Shown: positions 1-9,092, counted from the stretch's first letter. The stretch: 33,259 nucleotides of DNA from an uncultured Prevotellaceae bacterium (GCA_947303695.1 CAMYYX010000002.1:1-33259); one strand, 5' to 3'. The notes: generated by a model from the sequence alone, not told the origin. Program-made: numbers and translations.

Positions 1-1397
1 GCACTAAAACCAAAGGGAAGAAGGACGGACTGCAAGGCAGATGGAAAGTCATTGGTGCCATCAAGATGTCAGGCAGTAAGGTTGTAGATGAGTGGCTGAA
101 GAGCGGCAAATTGGATTTGGGCGAAAACGATTATGTGCATTACTGGGACAAATATGCCATCATTGATGATCAGTATCTCTTCACAGCATATACCGATGCT
201 ATGCTAAAACAGGAACATCCCGGCAGCTATGGGTATCTACAAGAGTATAAAGTCAGCGATGAGAACAGGCAGACGGTTACTGTACAGTTGCTGACGAACG
301 ATAATACACAACCTGTGAAATACGTGTTCTATAGAATTAGTGATGACAGAATGATTGTCAAAGTTAAACATATACTCATTATAGACGACAGAAGTGATTG
401 TTTATACGATGGATATGAAATCTGGGAAAAGACAGCAAGTAACACACCTCTCATCAAACTGCTTACTTCCACATCGACCTACAAGGACAAACCGAAGATA
501 GAACCTAGGGGTCTGTACAGATATGTGGCAGGTGGCGAGCTTTGCCGCATCAGGGAAACGAGAGACTCAACCAACTTTGATGAGAAAACCAGACAGTGGA
601 AAAGTTATATAGAACGGTACAGACTATGTACTGACACAATCAACTGGAATGTTGATATCAGCGACTTTAATCTCACTATTAATGGCCAGAAGTTAGAGGA
701 CATCCAACGCAAACAGATAAGAATAAATTCTCATTCATTGTATGACTTTTATAAACCTAAGTGGGTATTGTTTGATTGCTCTGAAACTGGATTCAGCGAA
801 ACTTGTTATATTGACAGCAAATATACTGCAGTAAGGACGTATGTCAAAGGCGACTTTAATGCTGGAGTATGGACATATGACAAACGCGGCGTAACCCCAC
901 TGGCGAAGGAGGTGTGTGATGTGTGTGACGGTAAGATTCCATACGATGCCGACCATCCACTTTATGGAACGTGGGAAGTGGAAGGGAGGGTGCTAAATCC
1001 TTCGGAAGCTAAAATAGACTCTATCATGAAAGGACTATGCACCGATTACATTTTCCCCTACATTAGAAATCGGCGAGTCTTTTATGCATTCACTCCGCAA
1101 CATATGTACACAATGAAGTCAGAAGATTCGATGGTATTTATGGACAAGTTGGATTCCGACTGCAAAACCAAGCTTGTCACATGGGAACAATATTTTGAAC
1201 AAGGGAAAGGAACTACGATTGTATATCTCAACTGGACTCTACACTGGATAGATAAAGATACCCTTCTTATATGCCGCGACCATCAAGAGTTACGACTCTT
1301 CGTTCCAGAATGTCTTGTGCTGAAAAGAAAAGTCGGAGGCGAATCATTGGTTAATGTCATAAATCGTAAAAATACTAATAATACATCTAATCGTTGA
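1..1397 (+). CDS. Hypothetical protein with two lipocalin-like repeats, 5' end outside window
   Basis: The first ATG inside the window is at 66, but the same frame is open back to base 3 and encodes plausible protein (a GRWKVIG motif just before that ATG), so the real start lies upstream and this is a 3' fragment. The visible part holds a second, similar motif (LYGTWEVEG near residue 300 counted from 66). This suggests two related lipocalin-like beta-barrel units, each opening with G-x-W and continuing into short beta-strand-like stretches. The segment between them is rich in Tyr and charged residues. I do not recognise the family and assign no function. No signal peptide can be judged because the N-terminus is missing. 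A promoter-bearing gap of 131 bases separates it from the next gene on the same strand. Confidence 0.75.
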   Translation, partial: TKTKGKKDGLQGRWKVIGAIKMSGSKVVDEWLKSGKLDLGENDYVHYWDKYAIIDDQYLFTAYTDAMLKQEHPGSYGYLQEYKVSDENRQTVTVQLLTNDNTQPVKYVFYRISDDRMIVKVKHILIIDDRSDCLYDGYEIWEKTASNTPLIKLLTSTSTYKDKPKIEPRGLYRYVAGGELCRIRETRDSTNFDEKTRQWKSYIERYRLCTDTINWNVDISDFNLTINGQKLEDIQRKQIRINSHSLYDFYKPKWVLFDCSETGFSETCYIDSKYTAVRTYVKGDFNAGVWTYDKRGVTPLAKEVCDVCDGKIPYDADHPLYGTWEVEGRVLNPSEAKIDSIMKGLCTDYIFPYIRNRRVFYAFTPQHMYTMKSEDSMVFMDKLDSDCKTKLVTWEQYFEQGKGTTIVYLNWTLHWIDKDTLLICRDHQELRLFVPECLVLKRKVGGESLVNVINRKNTNNTSNR

Positions 1398-1441
1398 AAT
1401 GGGGTCAAAGTGAGGCTAACTGCAAGAAAATGCAGAAAATA

Positions 1442-1473
1442 TTTGGTGGGGTTGAAAAAAATGTCTAATTTTA
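1442..1473 (+). promoter_or_regulatory. Bacteroidetes-type promoter for the 1320-residue secreted protein
   Basis: TTTG at 1442-1445 is followed after 20 bases by TAATTTTA at 1466-1473. This fits the Bacteroidetes layout of TTTG, 19-21 bases, TAnnTTTG, except for the last base. Transcription would start near 1480 and give a leader of about 50 bases before the ATG at 1529. Confidence 0.5.
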
Positions 1474-1528
1474 CAGCCGAATACGTAACTATATTTATTA
1501 ACAACAAGAGCAAAATCTTTTTGAATCT

Positions 1529-4500
1529 ATGAAAAAAATCAGAACTCTTTTATTCGTGGTGGGTCTGCTGTTGTGCATTCCTGTAATGGCACAATGGACC
1601 AAACCAACGGCTCCTGCAAGCACGAAGTTTGCTACGGGCACAAAGCTATACCTGTATAACCCAGGTGCAGATGGTTTCTTCGTGGGTGCGAACGAATGGG
1701 GCACTCGCGCAAGCTTCAGCAACACAGTGGGGCATCAGGTGATCATTGTGGCATCGGACGATGATGCGAACTCGTACTTCATCACGAACGCTGCTGAAGA
1801 CGCTGAGACATTCCTTCCGCTTTACATCAAGGGTGTGAATGATGTGTGGGTTGACGAGAGCGGTAACAACACGGGTGATGACCTGTTCACCTTTATCGAG
1901 GCTGGCAGCAATACCTACAAGATAGGGCTTTCGGCTCTCAACAAGGAGTACAATCCGACGAATTTCCCTGACACTTATCTGGGTGTCATCCCTGAAATGG
2001 AGGATACACGCCTCTATCTGACTGACCCTGAGACGTATGTGGACGGAACGGAATACAACGCGAGCGGATTCCACATCACCTGGTATTTCGTCACTCCTGA
2101 CAACTATAAGGACTACACGAATGCCATGAAGCAGTATCTGGCTGCTGTGGCTTTGGGTGATATGATTGCTATCGCTGAGCAGACTGAGGGCACGAACGCT
2201 GAGGTGCTTGCGAACGCAAAGAAGGTGTATGGCGACAACGGTGCGAGTGTGGATGAGCTGAACGAGGCTACCAAGACGCTGAAAGCGGCTATCGATGAGG
2301 CTAACTTCGAGGCTGCATCGGTAGAGAAGCCATTCGAGATGCTGTCGGCTCGTGGTGATGTGGAGCAGACCTTCACCAACGGTGAGACAACGGGATGGAC
2401 ATCGACCACCTCGGCTGTGAACAAGCAGGCAAGCAACGGAAATAACGCTGTGGACTATACTGTGACGGGTAATCACTATGAGAACTGGCACGGAAACGCA
2501 TTCGGAACAGGTCGTATCTATGCGAAACTGACGGACATTCCGAACGGTGTGTACCGCTTCAACGCACTTGCTTTTGCGAACGAGATAGGCGGCACGTACC
2601 TCTATGCAGGTAACGAGAAGACATTGGTGGAATCGACAGCCATCAATATTGAACAGGAGACAAGTGTGCTGACCATCGTGACGGACAACACGCTGGAGTT
2701 CGGACTGGTGGTGGAAGAGAAGGGTCCTAACTGGGTAGGATTCGACAATGTGAACCTCTACTATCTAGGCGATACCTACGAATCGTACAGCTATGCTGGT
2801 AATGCCACATTGGAGGAGGCTCCTGACTATGAATCCTACATCGCAGACAACGAGGGAACGGTATTCTACGAGAAGGCTGCCTACAAGGCATATACCGAAG
2901 CAAAGCAGAAGCTGAGCAGCGACCTTCTGACAAAGCATAGTGAGGCAGAATTCGGTAAGATGATTGCTGCTGACATCACACGATTCAAGACCGCTGTCAG
3001 TGCTTTCGAGGTAAGTCTCGAAGCCTATGAAGATTATTATGATGTTTATCTGGATGCTGACGATTGGCTCACAACCATGAGTACTGACTCAGAGGCTGCC
3101 AACAAACTGGGCGACTACCTCATGTCGGAGGATGAACCTGAAGCAGGTGTGTTCAACGGTAATGGTGGTTCACAATATGTACTGACGGAAGGACTGCTCG
3201 ACGTAGCGGGCATTAAGGCAGAACAGGAATATCTGGCCAAGTTGCTCAATGATGCTGTTGCATCGGGTATGAGCGATGGTGACGACTGCACAGAGCTACT
3301 GAAGAACCCTGACTTCAAGGAAGCAGGCGGATGGACATCGGCTGTAGGTCCTGTATGGCCTGTAGGCGAAGAGACCTTCCGTGTGTTCGAGGCTCAGAAC
3401 ATGGTGTGTGACGTTTACCAGCAGCTCACAGGATTGCAGAACGGTCTGTATGAGATGAACCTGCAGGCTGTGTTCCGTCCAGGTGACGTTTACACGGAAG
3501 AGAACGCAGCAGTAGCAAAGGCTTATGCATACATCAATTCGTACGAGAGCAAGGTGACATCGGGTGACGTGAATTCGGCAGAGGCAGCAAGTTCTGCATT
3601 CGTCGAAGGACAATATCCGCTGACGGTCTATGGTCTGGTAACAGACGGAACGATGCGCGTGGGTATCACGAATAAGGTGCGCTCAGTTGAAGGCTGTATG
3701 CTGTGGGCAGGTGGTGTGAAACTCACCTTCCGCGCAAAGAACGAAGAGGTGCTCAATGCTGTGATTGCCCAGACCCTTCCAAATGCAGAAGCATTGCTCG
3801 GCACCGTTTGCGGACAGGCTGAATTGGATACACTCCAGGCTGCCATCAACGAGGCTCAGGCTCCTGCAGATGCATACAACGCCCTTGTAACCCTCAAGGC
3901 AGCGATGGAAGATATCGCAGACGGTGAGGTGGTTTATGAGAAGCTGGCTGTTGCCATCAAGTTGCTTGACGAAGCCATCAAGGGTAGCACGACAGCAAGT
4001 GATGCCACATTGGCAGAAGCAAAGGCTGTGCTCGATGCAGCTAAGCTCGCCTACGAAAACAAGGCTTACGACAACGATCAGGCAGAAAAGGCTGTGAACG
4101 AAGTGAATGCAGCTGCTGTGTCTGTGAAGATGGGTGGCGATGTGGCATCGGAGGACAATCCTGTGGATTATACATCAGCTATCGTCAACAACAACTTCGA
4201 CCCAACGAAGGGTGACAAGAACGAAGGCAAGATCGAGGGTTGGGTAACAACTGCAATGAACGGCTACAAGGAATATACCGTTTCGTACAACCGTGCAGCA
4301 TTCGAACTGAACCAGAAGTTGTCGGGTCTGCCTAAGGGTAAATATAAGGTGACCGTTCACACCTACTATCGTGCAGGTTACTGGAACGAGGAAGAGGCAT
4401 TGATGGCTGAAGGTAAAGAGACACACCTCACCACCCTTTATGCTGAGACTTCGGTTGAGAAATTCACGAAGCCTGTGATGAACCTCACGGAAGGTGCTAC

Positions 4501-5491
4501 AGCAGAGCAACTCTCACCATCGAACAAGTATTACACCCTGACAAGCGGTCTCTATGCACCAGACGGAACAACAGGTACAGCAGAGTACTTCGCAGCAGGT
4601 GCTTATCTCAACGAGTTGGTATTCACCGTTCCTGAGGACGGAGAGGTGACCATCGGACTGAGCAAGACTGAGGTGATTGCGAACGACTACGAGGTGGTTG
4701 GCGAATGGAAGCTGTGGTACATGGGTGACCCAGATGAGCAGATGAAGGCTACTGATGTGTCTTCACTGATCGTGAACAACAACTTCGACCCAGCCAAGGG
4801 TGATAAGAACGAAGGTAAGATCGAGGGTTGGGTAACAACCGCGATGAACGGTTACAAGCAGTACACCGTTTCGTACAACCGTGCTGCGATTGAACTTAAT
4901 CAGACCCTCTCTGGTCTGCCAGAAGGAACCTATAAGGTGACCGTTCACACCTACTATCGTGCAGGTTATTGGAACGAGGAAGAGGCGCTGATGGCAGAAG
5001 GCAAAGAGACACACCTCACGACCCTCTATGCCCAGACAGCTGATAAGAAGTATAGCAAGCCTGTGATGAACCTGACCGAAGGTGCCAGCGACGAACCGAT
5101 TCCAGACGTGAATGTGTATACACTCGGCAACGGCAAGTATGCTCCTGACGGCACTACACCTACAGCTGCTTACTTCGCAGCAGGCTACTACCTGAACGAG
5201 TTGCCATTCTATGTAGGAACCGACGGAACTGTGACCATCGGACTGAGCAAGACCGAGGTGATTGCGAACGACTACGAGGTGGTAGGTGAATGGAAGCTCT
5301 ACTACTACGGAGCTGGCGATAAGGTAGCAGAACTTGGTGGTGATACCGGCATCAAGGCTATCGAACTGACTGCAGGCAATCACATAGCAGGCATCTACAA
5401 CACCAGCGGAGCACGTCTGACTGCACCACAACGTGGTATCAATATCATCCGTACCGCTGAAGGCAAGACCATCAAGGTGCTGGTGAAGTAA
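1529..5491 (+). CDS. Large secreted modular protein with T9SS-like C-terminal tail
   Basis: This 1320-residue protein starts with a clear signal peptide (basic MKKIR, hydrophobic core, cleavage after VMAQ near residue 21). A Trp/Gly-rich N-terminal module follows, then alternating helical Ala/Glu-rich spacers (around residues 200-265, 440-520 and 755-865) and beta-rich modules that resemble galactose-binding-type domains (around 265-420 and 585-745). Two nearly identical modules lie at residues 885-1066 and 1081-1261. The last 50 or so residues contain an AGIYNTSGARL stretch, a PQRGINII turn and a final IKVLVK, like the C-terminal sorting tails of T9SS cargo in Prevotella. It is therefore probably exported and kept at the cell surface, where the modules may bind glycans or protein; the ligand is unknown. 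No catalytic motif is visible. It has its own promoter and ends at a strong convergent terminator. Confidence 0.9.
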   Translation: MKKIRTLLFVVGLLLCIPVMAQWTKPTAPASTKFATGTKLYLYNPGADGFFVGANEWGTRASFSNTVGHQVIIVASDDDANSYFITNAAEDAETFLPLYIKGVNDVWVDESGNNTGDDLFTFIEAGSNTYKIGLSALNKEYNPTNFPDTYLGVIPEMEDTRLYLTDPETYVDGTEYNASGFHITWYFVTPDNYKDYTNAMKQYLAAVALGDMIAIAEQTEGTNAEVLANAKKVYGDNGASVDELNEATKTLKAAIDEANFEAASVEKPFEMLSARGDVEQTFTNGETTGWTSTTSAVNKQASNGNNAVDYTVTGNHYENWHGNAFGTGRIYAKLTDIPNGVYRFNALAFANEIGGTYLYAGNEKTLVESTAINIEQETSVLTIVTDNTLEFGLVVEEKGPNWVGFDNVNLYYLGDTYESYSYAGNATLEEAPDYESYIADNEGTVFYEKAAYKAYTEAKQKLSSDLLTKHSEAEFGKMIAADITRFKTAVSAFEVSLEAYEDYYDVYLDADDWLTTMSTDSEAANKLGDYLMSEDEPEAGVFNGNGGSQYVLTEGLLDVAGIKAEQEYLAKLLNDAVASGMSDGDDCTELLKNPDFKEAGGWTSAVGPVWPVGEETFRVFEAQNMVCDVYQQLTGLQNGLYEMNLQAVFRPGDVYTEENAAVAKAYAYINSYESKVTSGDVNSAEAASSAFVEGQYPLTVYGLVTDGTMRVGITNKVRSVEGCMLWAGGVKLTFRAKNEEVLNAVIAQTLPNAEALLGTVCGQAELDTLQAAINEAQAPADAYNALVTLKAAMEDIADGEVVYEKLAVAIKLLDEAIKGSTTASDATLAEAKAVLDAAKLAYENKAYDNDQAEKAVNEVNAAAVSVKMGGDVASEDNPVDYTSAIVNNNFDPTKGDKNEGKIEGWVTTAMNGYKEYTVSYNRAAFELNQKLSGLPKGKYKVTVHTYYRAGYWNEEEALMAEGKETHLTTLYAETSVEKFTKPVMNLTEGATAEQLSPSNKYYTLTSGLYAPDGTTGTAEYFAAGAYLNELVFTVPEDGEVTIGLSKTEVIANDYEVVGEWKLWYMGDPDEQMKATDVSSLIVNNNFDPAKGDKNEGKIEGWVTTAMNGYKQYTVSYNRAAIELNQTLSGLPEGTYKVTVHTYYRAGYWNEEEALMAEGKETHLTTLYAQTADKKYSKPVMNLTEGASDEPIPDVNVYTLGNGKYAPDGTTPTAAYFAAGYYLNELPFYVGTDGTVTIGLSKTEVIANDYEVVGEWKLYYYGAGDKVAELGGDTGIKAIELTAGNHIAGIYNTSGARLTAPQRGINIIRTAEGKTIKVLVK
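4181..5311 (+). repeat. Tandem duplicated coding module in the large secreted protein
   Basis: Copy 1 spans 4181-4726 and copy 2 spans 4769-5311, offset by 588 bases (196 codons). The first 80 residues differ at only about six positions, and long DNA stretches are identical (for example around the YYRAGYWNEEEAL and EVIANDYEVVGEWKL codons). The middle of the unit, after NLTEGA, has diverged. A more distant relative with the same N-x-x-F...GW...L-x-G-L-x-x-G-x-Y pattern lies near residues 590-740. Confidence 0.9.
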
Positions 5492-5510
5492 CACCCGATT
5501 GTCGGAAATG

Positions 5511-5542
5511 AAATAGGCAGGCCCATCTGAGCCTGCCTATTT
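5511..5542. terminator. Bidirectional hairpin terminator
   Basis: AAATAGGCAGGC (5511-5522) and GCCTGCCTATTT (5531-5542) form a perfect 12-bp stem with an 8-base loop. Each strand ends in an A/T-rich arm, so it can act on both strands. It lies between the stop codons of two convergent genes (5491 and 5564). Confidence 0.85.
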
Positions 5543-5563
5543 ATTTGGAATGAAGCGTTCGTT

Positions 5564-6841
5564 CTATTCGCGCTTGTGCTTATAGCGGAAGAAGATGGCG
5601 AAGAGGATGGCTACGACGAGCGCATAGCCGGCGAAGATGTACCAACAGGTCTGCCAACCGGTTACTACCTCTGCTCCAGATGCACCATTTGCCTGCGGTG
5701 TGAAGACATAATTGTTGATGACTGCCTGAGCCACAAGTGTTCCTATGAAAGCTCCCAGACCATTGGTCATCATCATAAACAAGCCTTGAGCACTACTGCG
5801 CATGCTTTCATCGGTTTCCTGATTGATGAAGAGGGAACCTGAGATGTTGAAGAAGTCGAAAGCTACACCATAGACAATCATCGAAAGGATGAAGAGCCAT
5901 ACACCGCTACCTGGATTGCCCAATCCGAAGAAAGCGAAACGCAATACCCAGCCCAACAAGGCAATGAGTACGACTTTCTTGATGCCGAATCGTTTGAGGA
6001 AGAACGGGATGAGCAGGATGCAGAGGGTTTCGCTCATCTGAGACAGGGAGATGAGGATGTTGGCATGCTGCACTCCGAAGGTATCCTGATATTCAGCAAT
6101 ATCGCCAAAGCTGGTGATGAATGGGTTGGCATAGCCGTTAGAAATCTGCAGACAGAATCCGAGCAGCATTGCAAACGCCATAAACACAGCCATACGAGGA
6201 TTGAGGAACAGTTTGAAGGCATTCAAGCCAAGCGCCTCAACAAGGGTCTTCTGCTTACTCTCGTCTTTCACGATAGGCATGCGAGGCATCGTCAGCGCAT
6301 AGGCTGCCATCACGATGCTCAAGCCGCCGCTTACCATCCACTGACCAGGTGTAGACTGTAGGCCGCAGAGGTCAACAATCCACATGGTGACGATAAAACC
6401 GACTGTTCCCCAAACACGGATGGGAGGGAAGGCCTTCACGGTGTCTAATCCTGCTTTCTCCAAGGCCGAATAGGCTACCGAGTAGCTGAGGGCGATGGTA
6501 GGCATGAAGAATGCGACGGAGCATGTATAGAGTGTAAACAAGATGCTGAAATTGGGTTCGGGACCTGCTTGATAGCCGTAAACAGAAGCGCCAATCATGA
6601 AGGCACCAGCCAAAGCATGGCAGAGGCTCAATACTCGCTGCCCTTCCATCCAACGGTCGGCCAAGATACCCATCAAAGCAGGCATGAAGATGCTCACAAT
6701 GCCCTGAACGGAATAGAACCATCCGATGTTGGAACCAAGCCCTACACCTGCAAGGTAAGTACCCATAGATGTCAGATAGGCTCCCCAAACGGCAAACTCA
6801 AGAAAATTTAAAACAGTAAGGCGGAATTTCAAAGAATTCAT
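5564..6841 (-). CDS. MFS transporter of the nucleoside:H+ symporter type
   Basis: A 425-residue, highly hydrophobic protein with about 12 predicted membrane segments. The N-terminus (MNSLKFRLTVLNFLEFAVWG) and the first loop motif (PALMGILADRW, the MFS G-x-x-x-D-R/K type signature) match the nucleoside:H+ symporter branch (NupG/XapB-like) common in Bacteroidales. The central cytoplasmic loop (around residues 190-210, KDESKQKTL) separates the two six-helix halves. It likely imports nucleosides or a similar small solute across the inner membrane. Substrate specificity cannot be read from the sequence. It is monocistronic, convergent with the large secreted protein and divergent from the PgpH-like gene, with its own -7 element 28 bases upstream. 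Confidence 0.85.
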   Translation of the reverse strand: MNSLKFRLTVLNFLEFAVWGAYLTSMGTYLAGVGLGSNIGWFYSVQGIVSIFMPALMGILADRWMEGQRVLSLCHALAGAFMIGASVYGYQAGPEPNFSILFTLYTCSVAFFMPTIALSYSVAYSALEKAGLDTVKAFPPIRVWGTVGFIVTMWIVDLCGLQSTPGQWMVSGGLSIVMAAYALTMPRMPIVKDESKQKTLVEALGLNAFKLFLNPRMAVFMAFAMLLGFCLQISNGYANPFITSFGDIAEYQDTFGVQHANILISLSQMSETLCILLIPFFLKRFGIKKVVLIALLGWVLRFAFFGLGNPGSGVWLFILSMIVYGVAFDFFNISGSLFINQETDESMRSSAQGLFMMMTNGLGAFIGTLVAQAVINNYVFTPQANGASGAEVVTGWQTCWYIFAGYALVVAILFAIFFRYKHKRE

Positions 6842-6868
6842 AATTGATAAAATTTATAATTGATAGCG

Positions 6869-6876
6869 CAAAGGTA
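6869..6876 (-). promoter_or_regulatory. -7 element of the MFS transporter promoter
   Basis: Read on the minus strand, 6876-6869 is TACCTTTG, an exact TAnnTTTG match followed by C. The transporter ATG is 28 bases downstream. No clear TTTG is seen at the -33 position; 7-bp repeats occupy that place. Confidence 0.6.
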
Positions 6877-6881
6877 GTAAA

Positions 6882-6956
6882 AAAAGTGAAAAGTGAAACG
6901 GGAAAAGTGAAAAATTGAAAAAACTCGTAACTCATAACTCGTAATTCTTAATTATT
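6882..6956. repeat. Two abutting 7-bp periodic arrays between divergent promoters
   Basis: Positions 6882-6916 hold degenerate units of AAAAGTG (exact at 6882, 6889 and 6903). Positions 6922-6956 hold AACTCGT-type units (6922, 6929, 6936, then AATTCTT and AATTATT). Together they fill the space between the minus-strand -7 element at 6869-6876 and the plus-strand one at 6960-6967. Confidence 0.8.
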
Positions 6957-6959
6957 TTG

Positions 6960-6967
6960 TATTTTTG
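6960..6967 (+). promoter_or_regulatory. -7 element of the PgpH-like gene promoter
   Basis: TATTTTTG matches TAnnTTTG exactly and is followed by CAG. The ATG at 6987 is 20 bases downstream, giving a very short leader. This argues against the upstream in-frame TTG at 6957, which would precede the transcription start. Confidence 0.6.
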
Positions 6968-6986
6968 CAGTCAAATATCATTAGAT

Positions 6987-9053
6987 ATGAAACTGAGACA
7001 GAACAGGAAAGCACGTACCAAGTTACAACAGCAGAAGGATCATGCCATGAATCTCCTGTTGTTGAAAGCAGCCATCGTGATTGTGGCTACTGCGATTGTC
7101 GTGTATTTCCTGCCACGAATGGGTGAGTTCAACTACTCGTATGAGCTGAACCAACCGTGGCATTATGGCACCATGATTTCGACCCAGAAGTTCAACATCC
7201 AGATGAGCGACTCGACTTTGAGCATGAAACGCGACAGTCTGAGCCGGGCGTTCATGCCGTATTTCATACGGAACACTCAGATAGAGTCGAACGTGAAGGA
7301 CCGACTGAGACGACTCAATGCCGACGAGCATCTGACGCAGCATGTCAGTAGCTTGATTGACAGCGTTTTTCAGCAAGGAGTGATGCTGGGTACGACTTAT
7401 GACAGTTTGCAGTCGTTGGGTACGACCTACATTCGCGTAATTGAAGGCAACGAAGCCAAAATTGTGCCATTTGATCGTGTTTTATCGTTACACGAAGCCT
7501 ACCAATTCATCGTGGGACGTAACCTGCCGGGCTTTACCAACCGCGATGTCAGGGCATTGAACATCAACACATTCCTGGCTGAAAACCTTGAGTATGAAGC
7601 GATGAAATCGGCCGAAGAGCTGCAAGCAGCCAACGAAGCGATGAACTCGAGCATGGGATTTGTGAGGGTGAACGAAAAGATTGTGGATCGAGGCGAACTG
7701 GTGACGGAAGAGATCTATCAGAAGTTGAAATCGTATGAGGCTGTCATCAACCATCATGCTGAGGAGACCGGTCGTTCGGGTATCCTCCTGTGGGGTCAGA
7801 TAGCTATTGTGGCGGTTGTGTTCCTGCTGCTCATCAGTTATCTGTCGACTTATCGTGCCGACTACCTCGAAAATATACGAAGTGCCATCTTAATGTTCTC
7901 GCTGGTGGTGTTCTTCTGTGTCGTGTCATATGTGTTGGTATCGCGCCACCTGTTCCATGTGTTTGTGATTCCTTGTTGTATGGCTCCGATCATCATCCGT
8001 GTGTTCATGGATTCACGAACGGCTTTCATCTCTCATGTGTCGATGGTGCTGCTGATTTCCTTGTCGCTCAATAGTCCGTATGAGTTTATCTTTTACCAGA
8101 CGATAGCAGGTATCGTCGTGATACTTGGTTTGCGTGAGTTGACCCAACGTTCGCAGATTGTCCAGACGGCTATTATGGTGACGCTGACCTATTATGTGCT
8201 CTATAGTGCATACGAATTCTCCATCGGAGCGAGCGTCAGTGACCTGGACCGCAGAATCTTCATGTATTTCGGTATCAACGGCCTCCTGTTGCTCTTCACC
8301 TATCCGTTCCTTTGGGTGATGGAGAAGACGTTCGGATTTGTGAGCGATGTGACGCTGGTGGAGTTGTCGAACATCAATCACCCGTTGCTCCAGAAGATGT
8401 CGGAAGAGGCTCCAGGTACTTTCCAGCACTCGATGCAGGTGGCCAATCTGGCATCGGATGTAGCCAAGAAAATAGGTGCCAAGTCGCAGTTGGTACGTAC
8501 AGGTGCCCTGTATCACGATATCGGAAAGCTGGAACGTCCTGTGTTCTACACAGAGAATCAGGCAGGTGGTAACCCTCACAAGCATCTCAGTGCTTTGAAG
8601 AGTGCGGAAGTCATCATTTCTCATGTAACCTCAGGGTTGATGTTGGCTGATAAATATAATCTGCCTGAGCAGATCAGGGGCTTCATCTCGACCCATCATG
8701 GACTTGGTAAAGCCAAGTATTTCCTGATTACTTACAAGAACGAGCATCCGATGGAAACCATCGATGAAAGCCAATTCCAATATCCAGGGCCGAATCCACG
8801 AACGAAGGAAGAAGCCATCCTGATGATGGCAGACTCGGTGGAAGCCGCCTCACGCAGTTTGACAGAATATACAGAAGAGATCATCAGTGAAAAAGTCGAT
8901 TCCATTGTTGATACACAAGTGAAAGAAGGCTATTTCAAACTTTGTCCTATCACTTTCAAGGACATTGAAGACGCCAAAGAAGTGATGAAAGAGAAGCTGA
9001 AAATCATGTATCACACACGAATTTCCTACCCTGAGTTAAATAAAAACGCGTAG
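6987..9053 (+). CDS. PgpH-like 7TM-HD cyclic-di-AMP phosphodiesterase
   Basis: 688 residues from the ATG at 6987. One N-terminal membrane helix (about 24-43) is followed by an extracytoplasmic domain of about 230 residues, then roughly seven membrane helices (about 275-460) and a cytoplasmic HD domain. The HD domain shows H481, the H510-D511 pair in YHDIGK and a later THHG motif, the metal ligands of HD phosphohydrolases. This order is that of the 7TMR-HD family; its characterised member PgpH hydrolyses c-di-AMP to pApA. The activity here is inferred from the family. An in-frame TTG at 6957 gives ten extra residues but overlaps the -7 element, so I reject it. It precedes porP by 39 bases and may be cotranscribed with the T9SS genes. 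Confidence 0.9.
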   Translation: MKLRQNRKARTKLQQQKDHAMNLLLLKAAIVIVATAIVVYFLPRMGEFNYSYELNQPWHYGTMISTQKFNIQMSDSTLSMKRDSLSRAFMPYFIRNTQIESNVKDRLRRLNADEHLTQHVSSLIDSVFQQGVMLGTTYDSLQSLGTTYIRVIEGNEAKIVPFDRVLSLHEAYQFIVGRNLPGFTNRDVRALNINTFLAENLEYEAMKSAEELQAANEAMNSSMGFVRVNEKIVDRGELVTEEIYQKLKSYEAVINHHAEETGRSGILLWGQIAIVAVVFLLLISYLSTYRADYLENIRSAILMFSLVVFFCVVSYVLVSRHLFHVFVIPCCMAPIIIRVFMDSRTAFISHVSMVLLISLSLNSPYEFIFYQTIAGIVVILGLRELTQRSQIVQTAIMVTLTYYVLYSAYEFSIGASVSDLDRRIFMYFGINGLLLLFTYPFLWVMEKTFGFVSDVTLVELSNINHPLLQKMSEEAPGTFQHSMQVANLASDVAKKIGAKSQLVRTGALYHDIGKLERPVFYTENQAGGNPHKHLSALKSAEVIISHVTSGLMLADKYNLPEQIRGFISTHHGLGKAKYFLITYKNEHPMETIDESQFQYPGPNPRTKEEAILMMADSVEAASRSLTEYTEEIISEKVDSIVDTQVKEGYFKLCPITFKDIEDAKEVMKEKLKIMYHTRISYPELNKNA

Positions 9054-9092
9054 GAAGGCAATAAAATCGACAAAATTGAGTTAATATAGTCA

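Noticed and set aside
1420-1435. CTGCA/TGCAG inverted repeat after the first gene
   Set aside because: Only a 5-bp stem with a 6-base loop and no T run; too weak to call a terminator.
1646-2491. 281-codon open frame on the minus strand inside the large secreted protein gene
   Set aside because: It is antisense to a gene with signal peptide, repeats and sorting tail. Its product is rich in Arg, His, Ser and Val with no domain pattern, as expected from the complement of biased codons.
4763-5494. 243-codon minus-strand open frame over the duplicated module
   Set aside because: A similar but shorter frame appears over the other copy (4175-4510), so it only mirrors the repeat. Product is Cys/His/Val-rich and shows no family features.
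6957-6986. Ten extra N-terminal residues of the PgpH-like protein from a TTG start
   Set aside because: The added codons overlap the TAnnTTTG element at 6960-6967 and would precede the likely transcription start.
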